Notes: generated from the letters alone by a model not told the origin. Numbered from the stretch's first letter, positions 42,879 through 51,693 are shown. The stretch is DNA of 52,136 nt from Candidatus Thermoflexus sinensis (GCA_016842045.1 JAEVEY010000155.1:1-52136); one strand, 5' to 3'. Numbers and translations: made by a program.

Positions 42879-43886
42879 TTACCGGGTATCTGCCCCCGCC
42901 TTTCCTTGAAGATCCCGCCATGCGGGGATCCCGGCGACACCCTCTGCAGCCCGGATGGCGCGGACCACAGCTTCGGCCACGGCCTCGGCCGCGAAGGCCC
43001 CCACGATGCTGACATCCGCCTCCTTCTCGCCGGTCGCTAAGGCGAAAATCGTATCGCCGTCCAGCATGGTGTGGGCCGGGCGGATGGTGCGGGCGAGGCC
43101 GTTATGGGCCATCTGCGCCACCTTATTGGCCTCTTCCTTGGTCAACGCCGCATTGGTGGCCACCACGCCGATCACCGTGTTCTCAGGGATCCGTCGGCGG
43201 AAGCTGAGGGAGACCTGGCCGGCTAAGAGCCGCAGAACCCTCATGGTATCGGCGAAGCCAGGGCCATCCGGATGCCGGGCACCGGCGAGGATCGCCCCGG
43301 TGTGAGGGTCCACCACGTCACCGAGGGCGTTCACCGCCACCAGCGCACCGACCAGGATCCCATCCCCGATCTCGAGGCAGGTGGTGCCGATCCCCCCTTT
43401 CATCGCGTATTGCATACCGAGGATTTTGCCCACCGTCGCCCCGGTTCCAGCCCCCACGTTCCCTTCAGGCACCGGCCCATCGGTCGCGGCCAGGCACGCG
43501 GCATAACCCATCGCGGCGTCCGGGCGAACCCGCGGATCGCCGATCCCCAGATCATACAGGATCGCAGCGGGGACAATGGGCACCCGTCCGCCCGGGGTTT
43601 CGAACCCCACCCCACGCTCCTCCAGATACCGCATCACCCCGGAGGCGGCGTCCAGGCCGAAGGCGCTTCCACCGGCCAGCACCACGGCATGCACTTCCTG
43701 AACAAGACGCATGGGGCGCAGGGCGTCCGTCTCGCGGGTCCCCGGCGCGCCGCCCCGCTGGTCCATCCCGGCGACGGCGCCCTGTTCGCAGAGCACCACG
43801 GTTACCCCGGTGAGGGCCTGGAGATCCTGAGCGTGGCCTACCCGAATTCCCGGAACATCCGTGATCGCATGATAACGAAGCGGCAT
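42879..43886 (-). CDS. P1-family (S58) peptidase, DmpA/L-aminopeptidase-like
   Basis: 335 aa. Ntn-hydrolase fold family PF03576. Seen: ITDVPGIRVGHAQD at the start, VVLAGGSAFGLDAASGVMRYLEERG, GNVGAGTGATVGK, and GVVATNAALTKEEANKVAQMAHNGLARTIRP near the C-terminus, where the autoprocessing Thr of this group lies (NAALT). Such proteins are cut into two chains and act as aminopeptidases or amidases. ATG 43886 follows AGGAGGGG; no signal peptide, so cytosolic. Substrate unknown. Confidence 0.88.
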   Translation of the reverse strand: MPLRYHAITDVPGIRVGHAQDLQALTGVTVVLCEQGAVAGMDQRGGAPGTRETDALRPMRLVQEVHAVVLAGGSAFGLDAASGVMRYLEERGVGFETPGGRVPIVPAAILYDLGIGDPRVRPDAAMGYAACLAATDGPVPEGNVGAGTGATVGKILGMQYAMKGGIGTTCLEIGDGILVGALVAVNALGDVVDPHTGAILAGARHPDGPGFADTMRVLRLLAGQVSLSFRRRIPENTVIGVVATNAALTKEEANKVAQMAHNGLARTIRPAHTMLDGDTIFALATGEKEADVSIVGAFAAEAVAEAVVRAIRAAEGVAGIPAWRDLQGKAGADTR

Positions 43887-44146
43887 TTCCCCTCCTGAAC
43901 GGACAGCATAAAATTCATGCACCAGCCCTTCCTGGCCTTGTTGTGAATGATCCAGCCACATCGGGGGGAGGGCGGTGCCTCTTCTCCTTCCCTCCCCGGA
44001 GCTCGAAAGGCGGGACGAAGGCGATAGTGGATAGCATGAGAGCCGCTTTCAGCGGCCTGCGCCGCCTCGAAATCCGGGATATGGGCACCAGATGCTGGGG
44101 GTTCCCGATTGGGGAAGGGTCAGGCCGCCTCCCATCGATCCCTACT
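43887..44146. other. Divergent intergenic region
   Basis: Between the reverse peptidase and the forward LysM/M23 gene. A possible forward -10 TATGCT/TATACG lies at 44149-44160. No gene seen. Confidence 0.4.
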
Positions 44147-44186
44147 GTCTATGCTATACGATTGCGAAAATTTGGGAACTTTCAGA

Positions 44187-45689
44187 ATGTCCCTGTCATT
44201 TAGCCGCAAAAGCTCATGTCCTCCCCCTGGAATGCGATGGCCTCTTATAGGCCTCGCCGCATGGGGGATCATGGTCCTGATCGCCTGCGCTCGACCGGTG
44301 ATGGAGAGGCCGGTTCCCCCGACAGGGACCGCCGGGCCTCGGTCGGCCGTTCCGCTTTCGGTCCCCCGGACGCCTACCCCGGATCCGCCGCGAACCGGTG
44401 TGGATCCAGAACGGGAGCTTTACCTCGTGCAGGCCGGAGACACCCTGAGCGGCCTCGCCCAGCAATTCCAGACGACGGTTGATGCGATCCTGGCACTGAA
44501 TCCGGGGATCGATCCTCAGCGGCTCGCGGTTGGGCAGCCCCTGTGGATCCCGCTGGGGATTCGGGAGAAAGGCCCCGCATGGAAACTGATCCCGGATTCC
44601 GAGCTGGTTTACGGTCCGGCTTATCTGGATTTCTCGATCCCGGAGGCCATCCGCCGGTTCGGCGGGTATCTGAGCCGCTATCAGGAGACGATCGGTGGAC
44701 GGACGCTCAGCGGAGCCGAGATCGTGGAAGAGGTGGCGCGGAACCACAGTGTGGGCCCCCGGGTGCTGCTGGCCCTGCTGGAGATGCAGAGCGGATGGGT
44801 GCGGGGAGAGCCCGTGGATGAGCGCGCCCGGCTTTACCCGATGGGATGGGAGCGACCAGGCTATGAAGGGCTGTATCGGCAGCTGAACTGGGCCGCGGAT
44901 CGCCTGAACGATGGGTATTACGGCTTCAAGGGACGCCATATGTGGACCCTGCGTTTCGCCGATGGGCGGCGGATCCGCGTGGCGGATGGGCTCAACGCGG
45001 GGACGGTGGCGGTGCAGGCGTTCCTAACGGCGGTGCTTTCCCCGGAAGCCTGGGCCCAGGCGGTAGGCCCTTCCGGATTCCCGGCGGTCTACCGTGCCCT
45101 CTTCGGGGAACCCTTCCGCCCGGAGCCAGCGTTATCGATCCTGCCGGAGCCTGCCTGGCGGCTGCCCTGGGGGGATGGGGAGCTGTGGTATTTCACGGGC
45201 GGGCCGCATGGGGGATGGGGAAATGGGGCGGCGTGGGGGGCGCTGGATTTCGCGCCGCCGGATGTGGACGGATGCACGCCCTCCCGCTACTGGGCGCGGG
45301 CAGTGGCCGATGGCGTGGTGGCGCGCACCGGAGAGGGTCTGGTGGTTCTGGATACGGATGGAGACGGGCGGGAGGAGACCGGATGGGTGATGGTTTACCT
45401 TCACATCGCTGCGGAGGGGCGGATTCCACCCGGCGCCCGGGTCCGGGCGGGGGATCCGCTGGGGCATCCCTCCTGCGAGGGTGGGTTCGCGGACGCGGCC
45501 CATGTCCATCTGGCCCGCCGCCTGAACGGGGAGTGGGTCCCCATTGAATCCAGGCGTCCCTTCCGCCTGGGGGGATGGGAAGCCCTTCCCAGCCTTACGC
45601 TCTATGAGGGCGTGCTGGTTCGAGGAGAGGAGCGGAAGATCGCCTGCGCATGCAAAGACGAGCCCCGGAATGGAATCCCAGCCCCCTGA
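44187..45689 (+). CDS. LysM and M23-type peptidase (murein hydrolase-like) protein
   Basis: 500 aa. Hydrophobic signal/anchor (about 16-36; LIGLAAWGIMVLIACARP, a possible lipobox at LIAC), Pro/Thr linker, LysM (about 73-120; YLVQAGDTLSGLAQQFQTTV), a helical middle domain (about 135-300), and a C-terminal M23-like domain (about 340-460). In the M23 part the Asp of WGALDFAPP, YLHI and the HVH motif are visible, but the usual His four residues before that Asp is absent; His of GGPHGG may replace it. Probably cuts or binds peptidoglycan outside the cell. Start unsure: 44187 or 44232. Confidence 0.8.
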   Translation: MSLSFSRKSSCPPPGMRWPLIGLAAWGIMVLIACARPVMERPVPPTGTAGPRSAVPLSVPRTPTPDPPRTGVDPERELYLVQAGDTLSGLAQQFQTTVDAILALNPGIDPQRLAVGQPLWIPLGIREKGPAWKLIPDSELVYGPAYLDFSIPEAIRRFGGYLSRYQETIGGRTLSGAEIVEEVARNHSVGPRVLLALLEMQSGWVRGEPVDERARLYPMGWERPGYEGLYRQLNWAADRLNDGYYGFKGRHMWTLRFADGRRIRVADGLNAGTVAVQAFLTAVLSPEAWAQAVGPSGFPAVYRALFGEPFRPEPALSILPEPAWRLPWGDGELWYFTGGPHGGWGNGAAWGALDFAPPDVDGCTPSRYWARAVADGVVARTGEGLVVLDTDGDGREETGWVMVYLHIAAEGRIPPGARVRAGDPLGHPSCEGGFADAAHVHLARRLNGEWVPIESRRPFRLGGWEALPSLTLYEGVLVRGEERKIACACKDEPRNGIPAP

Positions 45690-45737
45690 TCCGGTTGGAG
45701 ACAAATCACCCCGGAGATGCCGTTTCTATCAGGATAG

Positions 45738-45755
45738 GACTTACGCAGATCTGCC
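45738..45755. repeat. Lone S-type end
   Basis: ATAGGACTTACGCAGAT resembles one S terminal repeat (TAGGAGTTACGCAG) with one change; no partner end found within 200 nt. Confidence 0.35.
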
Positions 45756-45804
45756 GATCCAGGACAGGCATCTGTCAGCAACTCATGGGGAGAAGGCTTG
45801 ACGA

Positions 45805-46524
45805 TCAGAGCACTTCCTGCACCAGCGGATTTTTCCTTCGAGCCAGCTCGCGAATCAGGTCCGCCACCTTTTTATATTCATCCGGGAAATCGAACTCCAG
45901 CAGCTGCAGCGCCTCGTCAAAGCGCCCAAGCTCTCTCAGTACTTCCGCTTTCTGAAGGCGTTCCACCGGATTTGTCTCATCCAGCAACTCAAGCAAACGT
46001 TCTAAATTCCTGAGCGCTTCGGGGGAACGCTGGAGGATGGTTGGGGCCCGTTCGGGATTGGAAAAGCGTAATGGGTCATTGCCGGCCCACCACGCACATA
46101 TTCTTAGATAGCGCTCCTGTTCTCTGTTATGGGCCATGCCATTCTGGATTGCCTCCAGGTATTCCATTTCTGTGAGCTCCCTCACCCGTTCGGCCGCCTT
46201 CCATTCAGGAGGGAACTTTTCCCATTCGCGTTTCAGCCTCGCTGCCTGGTCTGAAGGCATAAGTTCAGCAAGCCGTTCATTCAGGGCATCCGGTGAAACC
46301 AGCCAGGGTGGGATTTCCCCAACCACTTTCGCCTGTGAAATCCAGAAATAGCGCCCGCAGCCCCGGCACCTGGTGATGGCCGGGGACACGGGCAGCATCG
46401 GCGCGATCATTTTGCCATCCGTCCACCATTGAGCCCCGAAGGTGTTGCCTGAAATGAGCGTGCGAACGCGTGCAAGGGTTTTGCAGTGAGGGCATTCGAT
46501 AATCTGATCCGGGCCCGGTATCAT
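45805..46524 (-). CDS. Zinc-ribbon protein with helical (TPR-like) C-terminus
   Basis: 239 aa. Cys11/Cys14 (CPHC) and Cys53/Cys56 (CRGC) are split by a Trp-containing insert (GAQWWTDGK), suggesting one zinc ribbon. Residues 70-239 are mostly helical, with a TPR-like pair near the end (AEVLRELGRFDEALQLL). ATG 46524 chosen for GGGAGG at about 7 nt. Single gene, 725-nt gap behind it. Not recognised; could be a sensor or an immunity-type protein, but nothing supports one. Confidence 0.6.
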   Translation of the reverse strand: MIPGPDQIIECPHCKTLARVRTLISGNTFGAQWWTDGKMIAPMLPVSPAITRCRGCGRYFWISQAKVVGEIPPWLVSPDALNERLAELMPSDQAARLKREWEKFPPEWKAAERVRELTEMEYLEAIQNGMAHNREQERYLRICAWWAGNDPLRFSNPERAPTILQRSPEALRNLERLLELLDETNPVERLQKAEVLRELGRFDEALQLLEFDFPDEYKKVADLIRELARRKNPLVQEVL

Positions 46525-46830
46525 GCTTGGCCTCCCTGTCTCGTAAAGGGTGCTCATGGCGAGCGCTTTATCCCGGGGCTTTTGGAGGACGAGGCCGCCG
46601 AGGGCAGCTTTCCCCATCCCCTGAAAGCCCCTCACCGCAATTGCGCAACCCGTCTAATTGCAACCATCCCAATCGCTTTCATGCAGTCTGCAGCGTTCGC
46701 CTTCATTGATGGAGCGATCGAGCGCCTCTTCAGGGAGTATAGCGAACTGCAAATCCATCCACTATGCTACTTCAATTCTTCGGTTCGGCAAATCATAGGG
46801 TGAGGAGGCAGGGCTTTTCAAAGTTCTGAT
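46525..46830. other. Intergenic region, nothing recognised
   Basis: 306 nt upstream of the zinc-ribbon gene. CTGAAAGCCCCTCACCG here also occurs near 40685, suggesting eroded repeat DNA. No gene. Confidence 0.4.
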
Positions 46831-47001
46831 GTAACGACTCGGCCTGGTTATTCGGTTTGAAGCTTTCGTGAGAAGGCGGAAGGGTCCCTCCCCGCGGCCC
46901 GAAGGGCCGCGGGGAGGGGGAGAACACATCTTTTGAGGGCTGGGCCGGTGACCGAAGGCCCCCGGCCCAATCCTCAAAAACCCTAAATGGATGAAGCAGT
47001 A
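46831..47001 (+). repeat. Element U2/R5: chimeric repeat (U left end, R right end)
   Basis: 171 bp. Left GTAACGACTCGGCCTGG..TTCGGTTTG matches U1; right TGGATGAAGCAGTA matches the R end (TGGATGAAGCACTA in R3). Inside: C-rich hairpin with GGCCC-GAA-GGGCC apex and an imperfect CC-GAA-GG hairpin. Confidence 0.6.
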
Positions 47002-47208
47002 GCTTGCCAATATTAGAAAAGCCCTGGTGGAGGAGGCGGAAACGATTTCCTGATTCTAAGGGATTTTGGGATGACAGGCTCATCGAAGGCGGACCTGCCT
47101 GCCTTAAGACACGGGCAGGAAGAGCAGAGAGATGGGAAGTGCCCGGGAGGCTTCTCTGCTGAGGCTCCACTATGCAGGCCTGGTCGCATGCACGGCACGG
47201 GTTTGCCA

Positions 47209-47214
47209 TATAAT
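47209..47214 (+). promoter_or_regulatory. -10 box (TATAAT) of AlbA_2 gene
   Basis: Perfect TATAAT 36 nt before the start codon; no good -35. Confidence 0.55.
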
Positions 47215-47249
47215 GGGCATAGGCGTTTTCCGGTTCTGGGGGAGTTCGA

Positions 47250-48605
47250 ATGAAGGATGGTCCACGAAAGCCAGGCGTATTGCAGGCGCTTTTACGCGAC
47301 CCCGATCCTCAGGAGATCGCGGAGACGCTGGTAGCCTTCGCCAACACCGATGGCGGTGTCCTGGTGATCGGGGTGGATGCAGAGGGGAGAGCCCTCGGGG
47401 CGGATCCGGAGGAGGTGGAGGATGCCCTTCGGCAGGCCCTGCTCCGCTGCCGGCCGCCTGTCCAGACCCGATGGGAACAAAATGAGGTGGATGGAAGAAC
47501 CATTATCCTCCTGCACGTCCCTCGCAGCCCGGAGCTCCACAGCCTGGATGATGGACGGGTCCTGATCCGACGGGGCGCAGAGAACCGCCCGCTGGAAGGG
47601 CGGGAGATCCAGCAGCTGGCGGCGACCAAATCCATCGGGGACTATGAGGCGGAAATAGTCCCCGGGGCTACCCGTGCGGATCTGGATGAGGAGGTGATTC
47701 AGGAATACCTTGCCAAGCGGGAAGCCCGCCAGCGCCGACCAATAGCCAGGACGGTGGAGGAGCTCCTGGTGGAGATCGGGGCGTTGACCCCGGATGGATG
47801 CCCGACGGTGGCGGGGATCCTGCTGTTCGGAAAGCAGCCCCAGCGGTTCCTTCCCCAGAGCGGGGTGGTTTTTGTGAAATATCCCGGGACGACCCCGCAT
47901 GGCGAGGGAGGGTTGCCGGGATATGCGCGCCGGGAGGAGATCGGCGGCCCCCTGGCGCGGATCATCGAACAGGCCTGGAAGGTGGTGTGGGATGAGATGC
48001 AGGTGGGGGCCGTGGTGCGGGGCCTGGAGCGGGAGGAACGGCCGGAGTATCCTCCCTTCGCCGTGCGGGAGGCCATTGTGAACGCGGTTTGTCATCGGGA
48101 TTACCGGCTGCGGGGCCGCCGGATTGAGATCCGCAAATTCGCGGATCGCCTGGAGGTGAGCAGCCCGGGAGGCCTGCCGGGGCACATCACGCTGGATAAC
48201 ATTGTCGACGAGCATTACTCCCGCAACCCACGCATCGTCTCAGGGCTGTTTTACTGGGGCTACATTGAGGAGCTGGGTCTGGGGATCGATCGGATGATCG
48301 AGGAGATGATCCGGGCCGGCCATCCCCAGCCGAAATTCATCGCCCAGCCGTATTCCTTCACGGTGATCCTCTACAACCGGCAGGAACGCGCGCCCGTTCC
48401 GATGGGGGAGCCCCCGATGAATGAGCGCCAGCTGAAGGCGTTGCAGTATATCCGGGAACACGGGCGCATCACCAACCGGGAATATCAGCAGCTGTGCCCG
48501 GGGGTCTCCCCCGAGACCCTTCGGCTGGATCTGGCGGATCTGGTCCGGCGAGGGATCCTCCTGAAGATCGGGGAGAAACGCGGCACTTACTATATCCTGA
48601 AGTAG
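47250..48605 (+). CDS. AlbA_2/Schlafen-type putative DNA-binding protein with ATPase-like C-terminus
   Basis: 451 aa, COG2865 type. N-terminal AlbA_2 domain (about 15-125; LVAFANTDGGVLVIGVDAEG, VLIRRGAENRPL), central domain with REAIVNAVCHRDY (about 270-285) and HSP90-like ATP-binding type sequence FADRLEVSSPGGLPG, and a C-terminal winged helix (about 395-450; NERQLKALQYIREHGRITNREYQ). Such proteins are usually annotated as transcriptional regulators. ATG 47250 has GGGGGAG upstream. Sits alone between repeat-filled gaps; target unknown. Confidence 0.85.
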   Translation: MKDGPRKPGVLQALLRDPDPQEIAETLVAFANTDGGVLVIGVDAEGRALGADPEEVEDALRQALLRCRPPVQTRWEQNEVDGRTIILLHVPRSPELHSLDDGRVLIRRGAENRPLEGREIQQLAATKSIGDYEAEIVPGATRADLDEEVIQEYLAKREARQRRPIARTVEELLVEIGALTPDGCPTVAGILLFGKQPQRFLPQSGVVFVKYPGTTPHGEGGLPGYARREEIGGPLARIIEQAWKVVWDEMQVGAVVRGLEREERPEYPPFAVREAIVNAVCHRDYRLRGRRIEIRKFADRLEVSSPGGLPGHITLDNIVDEHYSRNPRIVSGLFYWGYIEELGLGIDRMIEEMIRAGHPQPKFIAQPYSFTVILYNRQERAPVPMGEPPMNERQLKALQYIREHGRITNREYQQLCPGVSPETLRLDLADLVRRGILLKIGEKRGTYYILK

Positions 48606-48905
48606 AAACTCGAACGTTCCGGCCCTCCGTCGTTGTCCAGGGGTTCGGGGGAGAGTGAACAGCGAAAGGTGGCCCGCCCATGCTCGAATCATTCGGGTAA
48701 CCTGTGGTGCGAGCTCCGGTTCCGAGCAGGGCGGAAGCGGATGATCCCCGCCCCACCCCTGAAAATGATTGGGCTCATGTCGGCTTTGGGGGAAGCAAGG
48801 CATCCATCCAGGCTTCTGACTGACGAACAACCGGATCGCTGGGTCTCGATCACAGGGCCATCATCCCCGGAATCCGGGAGGAGGCCCCTTCACCTCAGAG
48901 CCGCC
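48606..48905. other. Intergenic region, nothing recognised
   Basis: 300 nt after the AlbA_2 gene. No gene, promoter or hairpin that stands out. Confidence 0.4.
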
Positions 48906-49114
48906 GGACTTCAGACAAACTCCTCTCTTTCCTCAGGATGGGGGATTGGGGGCGGGTGGGGCCGCCGAAGGTGGCCCCACCCGCCCCCAAATTCTTCAAC
49001 TTCCCCCTCCCCGCGGCCCTTTGGGCCGCGGGGAGGGGGGAAGGGGGGAGGGGCTTGCCTCGCGCAAGGGAAGGGCCTGAACGAGAAATCAGACGGCCCG
49101 TTTGTCCAAAGTCC
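48906..49114 (+). repeat. Element T2: palindromic MITE-like repeat, family T (two hairpins)
   Basis: 209 bp. Ends GGACTTCAGACAAAC and, inverted, GGACTTTGGACAAAC. Compared with T1 it has an added GC hairpin (GGCGGGTGGGGCC..CC-GAA-GG, about 48948-48988) and the C-rich hairpin in opposite orientation (apex GGCCC-TTT-GGGCC). Right arm is nearly identical to T1. Confidence 0.85.
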
Positions 49115-49149
49115 AAATAGCCAGCAGGGGCCGAAATATTTCCTCCTGT

Positions 49150-49169
49150 GGGCGAAAAATTTTTCGCCC
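49150..49169. repeat. Palindrome W3 (GGGCGAAAAATTTTTCGCCC)
   Basis: Perfect 20-nt palindrome, 118 nt before the GAF kinase gene; related to W1 and W2. Confidence 0.55.
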
Positions 49170-49287
49170 CTACAGAGGGTATGATCAACGGCCTTCCTCA
49201 ATGAATCTTAAGCCCAGGGCCATTATCCCTGGAGTCTGATCATGGCATTTTCCCAAGAATTTCCCAAACCGGATTTGGGATAATAAC

Positions 49288-51588
49288 ATGGTTAACTGGT
49301 CACCGCCGTTTCCGGTTATTGGAGGAATCCCCCTTGGGGCGATCCTATCTGCAGGGCTTGTGGGGATTTATGGATTGCTCCTGGGGTGGAGGCTTAGAGG
49401 ACCATCCACTGGCCCCATAGCAGGAGTTGCCCTCTATGGGGGCCTGGGATTGCTATGGCAAGGATTGTGGGGGATCGCGGTCTGGGAAGGGATTCCCCAC
49501 CTGATGCGATTCACTGCCTGGAACCTCGCGGGTCTTCTTCTATCATGTCTTCCCTTCGCCGCCTGGTTATGGATCTGGCCGTTTTTAGGACGCCCCCTCC
49601 CTGGCTCTGCGATGGTAGGGATGGGCATGGCCGCAGGAATCGCTTTGATCGTGGCCACACTTCCTTACCGCCCAGAAACGGCAAAGGGGCTGCTGGCCTG
49701 GTGGCAGGCCGCTCGATGGCCGGGCGACCCCATTCTGGCTTCCTGGGGGATCCGGGAGGGGCTCTGGGGGGTCGGCACCGCGGTGGGTCTGGGAGGGCTG
49801 GGGTGGGCATATCGACACACCACCCGGCCGCTTCATCGGAACCGGCTGGCTTACGGGCTTCTCGGTGGGCTGCTGATCACGTTAGGGGAGGGCCTGGCGT
49901 GGACGCCCCGGGCGGACTGGATCGCGCTGGGGTGGGTGATCCGCGCAGGGGGGATGGGCCTGGTTGGAGCGCTCTCCCGTCGTTCCGAACTGCCCTCCCT
50001 GCAGCGCATTGGACGGAGGCTTCTGGTTTTCACGTTCAGCTGGATCCTGCAGGGAGGACTGATCGGGGGGGGCCTGGCCGGGCTCCGGGTCTTGCAAGAG
50101 GGTCGTCTGGAGTTCATCCCGGCAGGGGTCGAGCTCCTTCTGACGGGCCTGGTGGGCGCGTGGATGACCATGGTGATCGGCTGGCCGCTCCACCAGTGGC
50201 TCCGGCGTCGCCTGATGCCCTCCGTCGAGGATCCTGCCGCTCTGGTCCGCCGGTATGCCCAATCCATCAGCAACCTGTTAGATGTGCAACGGGTCGCGCA
50301 GGTTGCCTTTGCCGTGTTGCAGGAGGCCTTTGGGCTTCGGCAGGGATTGCTCCTGTTATTCGAAGATCAGCCGGGTGGCGGGGTGGAGGCTCGGGCGATC
50401 GTGGGCCTGGGGGAGGCGCCATCGGAGCCGGGTCGATTCGCCCTCGACAGCCCGATCCTGCGCGCATGGCAGGAGGGCCATCCTCTTACCCAGTATCAGA
50501 TCGACTTCGGGGCCGCTTTCCAGAGCGCAAGCCCGGAGGAGCGGCGCTGGCTTCAGAGCCTGGGCGTGGAGCTCTTCATCCCCATCCGGTCTCAGGCCCT
50601 GTTGCTGGGCTGCCTGGCCCTGGGGGCGCGGGGCGGCGTGGCGGCCTATAGCCCGGCGGACGTGGATCTCCTGGCCTCGGTCGCTGAACAGACCGCGGCA
50701 GTGTTGCAGAACATCCGCCTGGTGGAGGACCTGCGGCGATTGAATGTCCGCCTGGCGGAACTGAACGAAGATCTGGCACGGACGGCGCGACGGCTGGAGA
50801 AGCTGGACCGGGCCAAGACCCACTTCATTGAGATCGCCTCCCATGAATTACGCACCCCTTTGACCCATATCCGGGGGTATGCGGATCTGCTGGCGGAGAC
50901 CCTGGGGGAGCAGCGAGAAGCCGATGGGACCATGGAGCGGATCCTTCAGGGGCTTCGCCGCTCGGCTCTGCGTCTGGAAGAGATCGTGAGCGCCATGCTG
51001 GACATCTCCCAGATCGATGCCGAGGCCCTTTCGATTTACCCGATCTCCATTCAGATTCCCACCCTGATCCGCATGGCGGTGGAGCCCCTGGAGGGGGCGA
51101 TCGCGGAGCGACGCCAGAATCTGATCATCGAGCCGCTGGAGGACCTCCCGGTGATTCACGGGGATCTCACCCGTCTGGTGCAGGCCCTGCGGCACATCGT
51201 GCAGAACGCGATCAAGTTCACGCCGGATGGAGGGACGATCACCATTCGCGCCCGATCCGTTCCCCCGGAGGAGGCAGGGGGATCGGCGTATGTGGAGATC
51301 GCGGTGCAGGACACCGGGATCGGGATCGATCCGGAGGATCAGGTTTTGATCTTTGAGAAGTTCTATCGGGTGGGGCCGATTGAGCTGCACTCCACCGGCT
51401 CGGTGAAGTTCAAGGGGGCGGGGCCCGGTCTGGGGCTGCCCATCGCCCGGGGGATCATTGAGGCCCATGGCGGGCGGATCTGGGTGGAGAGCCCGGGCTA
51501 CGATGAAACCCGGTGCCCCGGGAGCACATTCTACATCTGGCTTCCGGTGATTTCTCGCCCGGAGGGGAGCCGGGTGGGAGAGGAGTGA
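49288..51588 (+). CDS. Membrane histidine kinase with GAF domain (orphan)
   Basis: 766 aa. N-terminal membrane part with about seven to eight segments (about 8-300), GAF domain (about 325-475; SISNLLDVQRVAQVAF ... LLASVAEQTAAVLQNIRLVEDL), a coiled coil, HisKA with His519 in EIASHELRTPLTHIRG, and HATPase_c with N-box QNAIKFTPDGG, G1 DTGIGIDPED, F-box FEKFYRV and G2 GAGPGLGLPIARG. No response regulator adjoins, so it is an orphan. ATG 49288 has no strong ribosome site. The membrane part may sense a lipid-soluble signal; unknown. Confidence 0.92.
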   Translation: MVNWSPPFPVIGGIPLGAILSAGLVGIYGLLLGWRLRGPSTGPIAGVALYGGLGLLWQGLWGIAVWEGIPHLMRFTAWNLAGLLLSCLPFAAWLWIWPFLGRPLPGSAMVGMGMAAGIALIVATLPYRPETAKGLLAWWQAARWPGDPILASWGIREGLWGVGTAVGLGGLGWAYRHTTRPLHRNRLAYGLLGGLLITLGEGLAWTPRADWIALGWVIRAGGMGLVGALSRRSELPSLQRIGRRLLVFTFSWILQGGLIGGGLAGLRVLQEGRLEFIPAGVELLLTGLVGAWMTMVIGWPLHQWLRRRLMPSVEDPAALVRRYAQSISNLLDVQRVAQVAFAVLQEAFGLRQGLLLLFEDQPGGGVEARAIVGLGEAPSEPGRFALDSPILRAWQEGHPLTQYQIDFGAAFQSASPEERRWLQSLGVELFIPIRSQALLLGCLALGARGGVAAYSPADVDLLASVAEQTAAVLQNIRLVEDLRRLNVRLAELNEDLARTARRLEKLDRAKTHFIEIASHELRTPLTHIRGYADLLAETLGEQREADGTMERILQGLRRSALRLEEIVSAMLDISQIDAEALSIYPISIQIPTLIRMAVEPLEGAIAERRQNLIIEPLEDLPVIHGDLTRLVQALRHIVQNAIKFTPDGGTITIRARSVPPEEAGGSAYVEIAVQDTGIGIDPEDQVLIFEKFYRVGPIELHSTGSVKFKGAGPGLGLPIARGIIEAHGGRIWVESPGYDETRCPGSTFYIWLPVISRPEGSRVGEE

Positions 51589-51629
51589 AAAGCTCTGGAG
51601 GGAAGGCCACTCCGGCTAAGGGAGGTGTC

Positions 51630-51675
51630 AACCTGGGGCGCGGGCAGCTTTGTTGCCCGCGCCCCAGGTTGTTTT
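51630..51675 (+). terminator. Rho-independent terminator after the GAF kinase gene
   Basis: AACCTGGGGCGCGGGCA pairs perfectly with TGCCCGCGCCCCAGGTT around a 7-nt loop, then GTTTTG. Between converging genes. Confidence 0.9.
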
Positions 51676-51693
51676 GAAGAGGGGGAGGGAGCT

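Noticed and set aside
4916-49114. Intergenic repeats as a CRISPR array
   Set aside because: They are long, dispersed and palindromic, with no regular spacer spacing and no cas genes.
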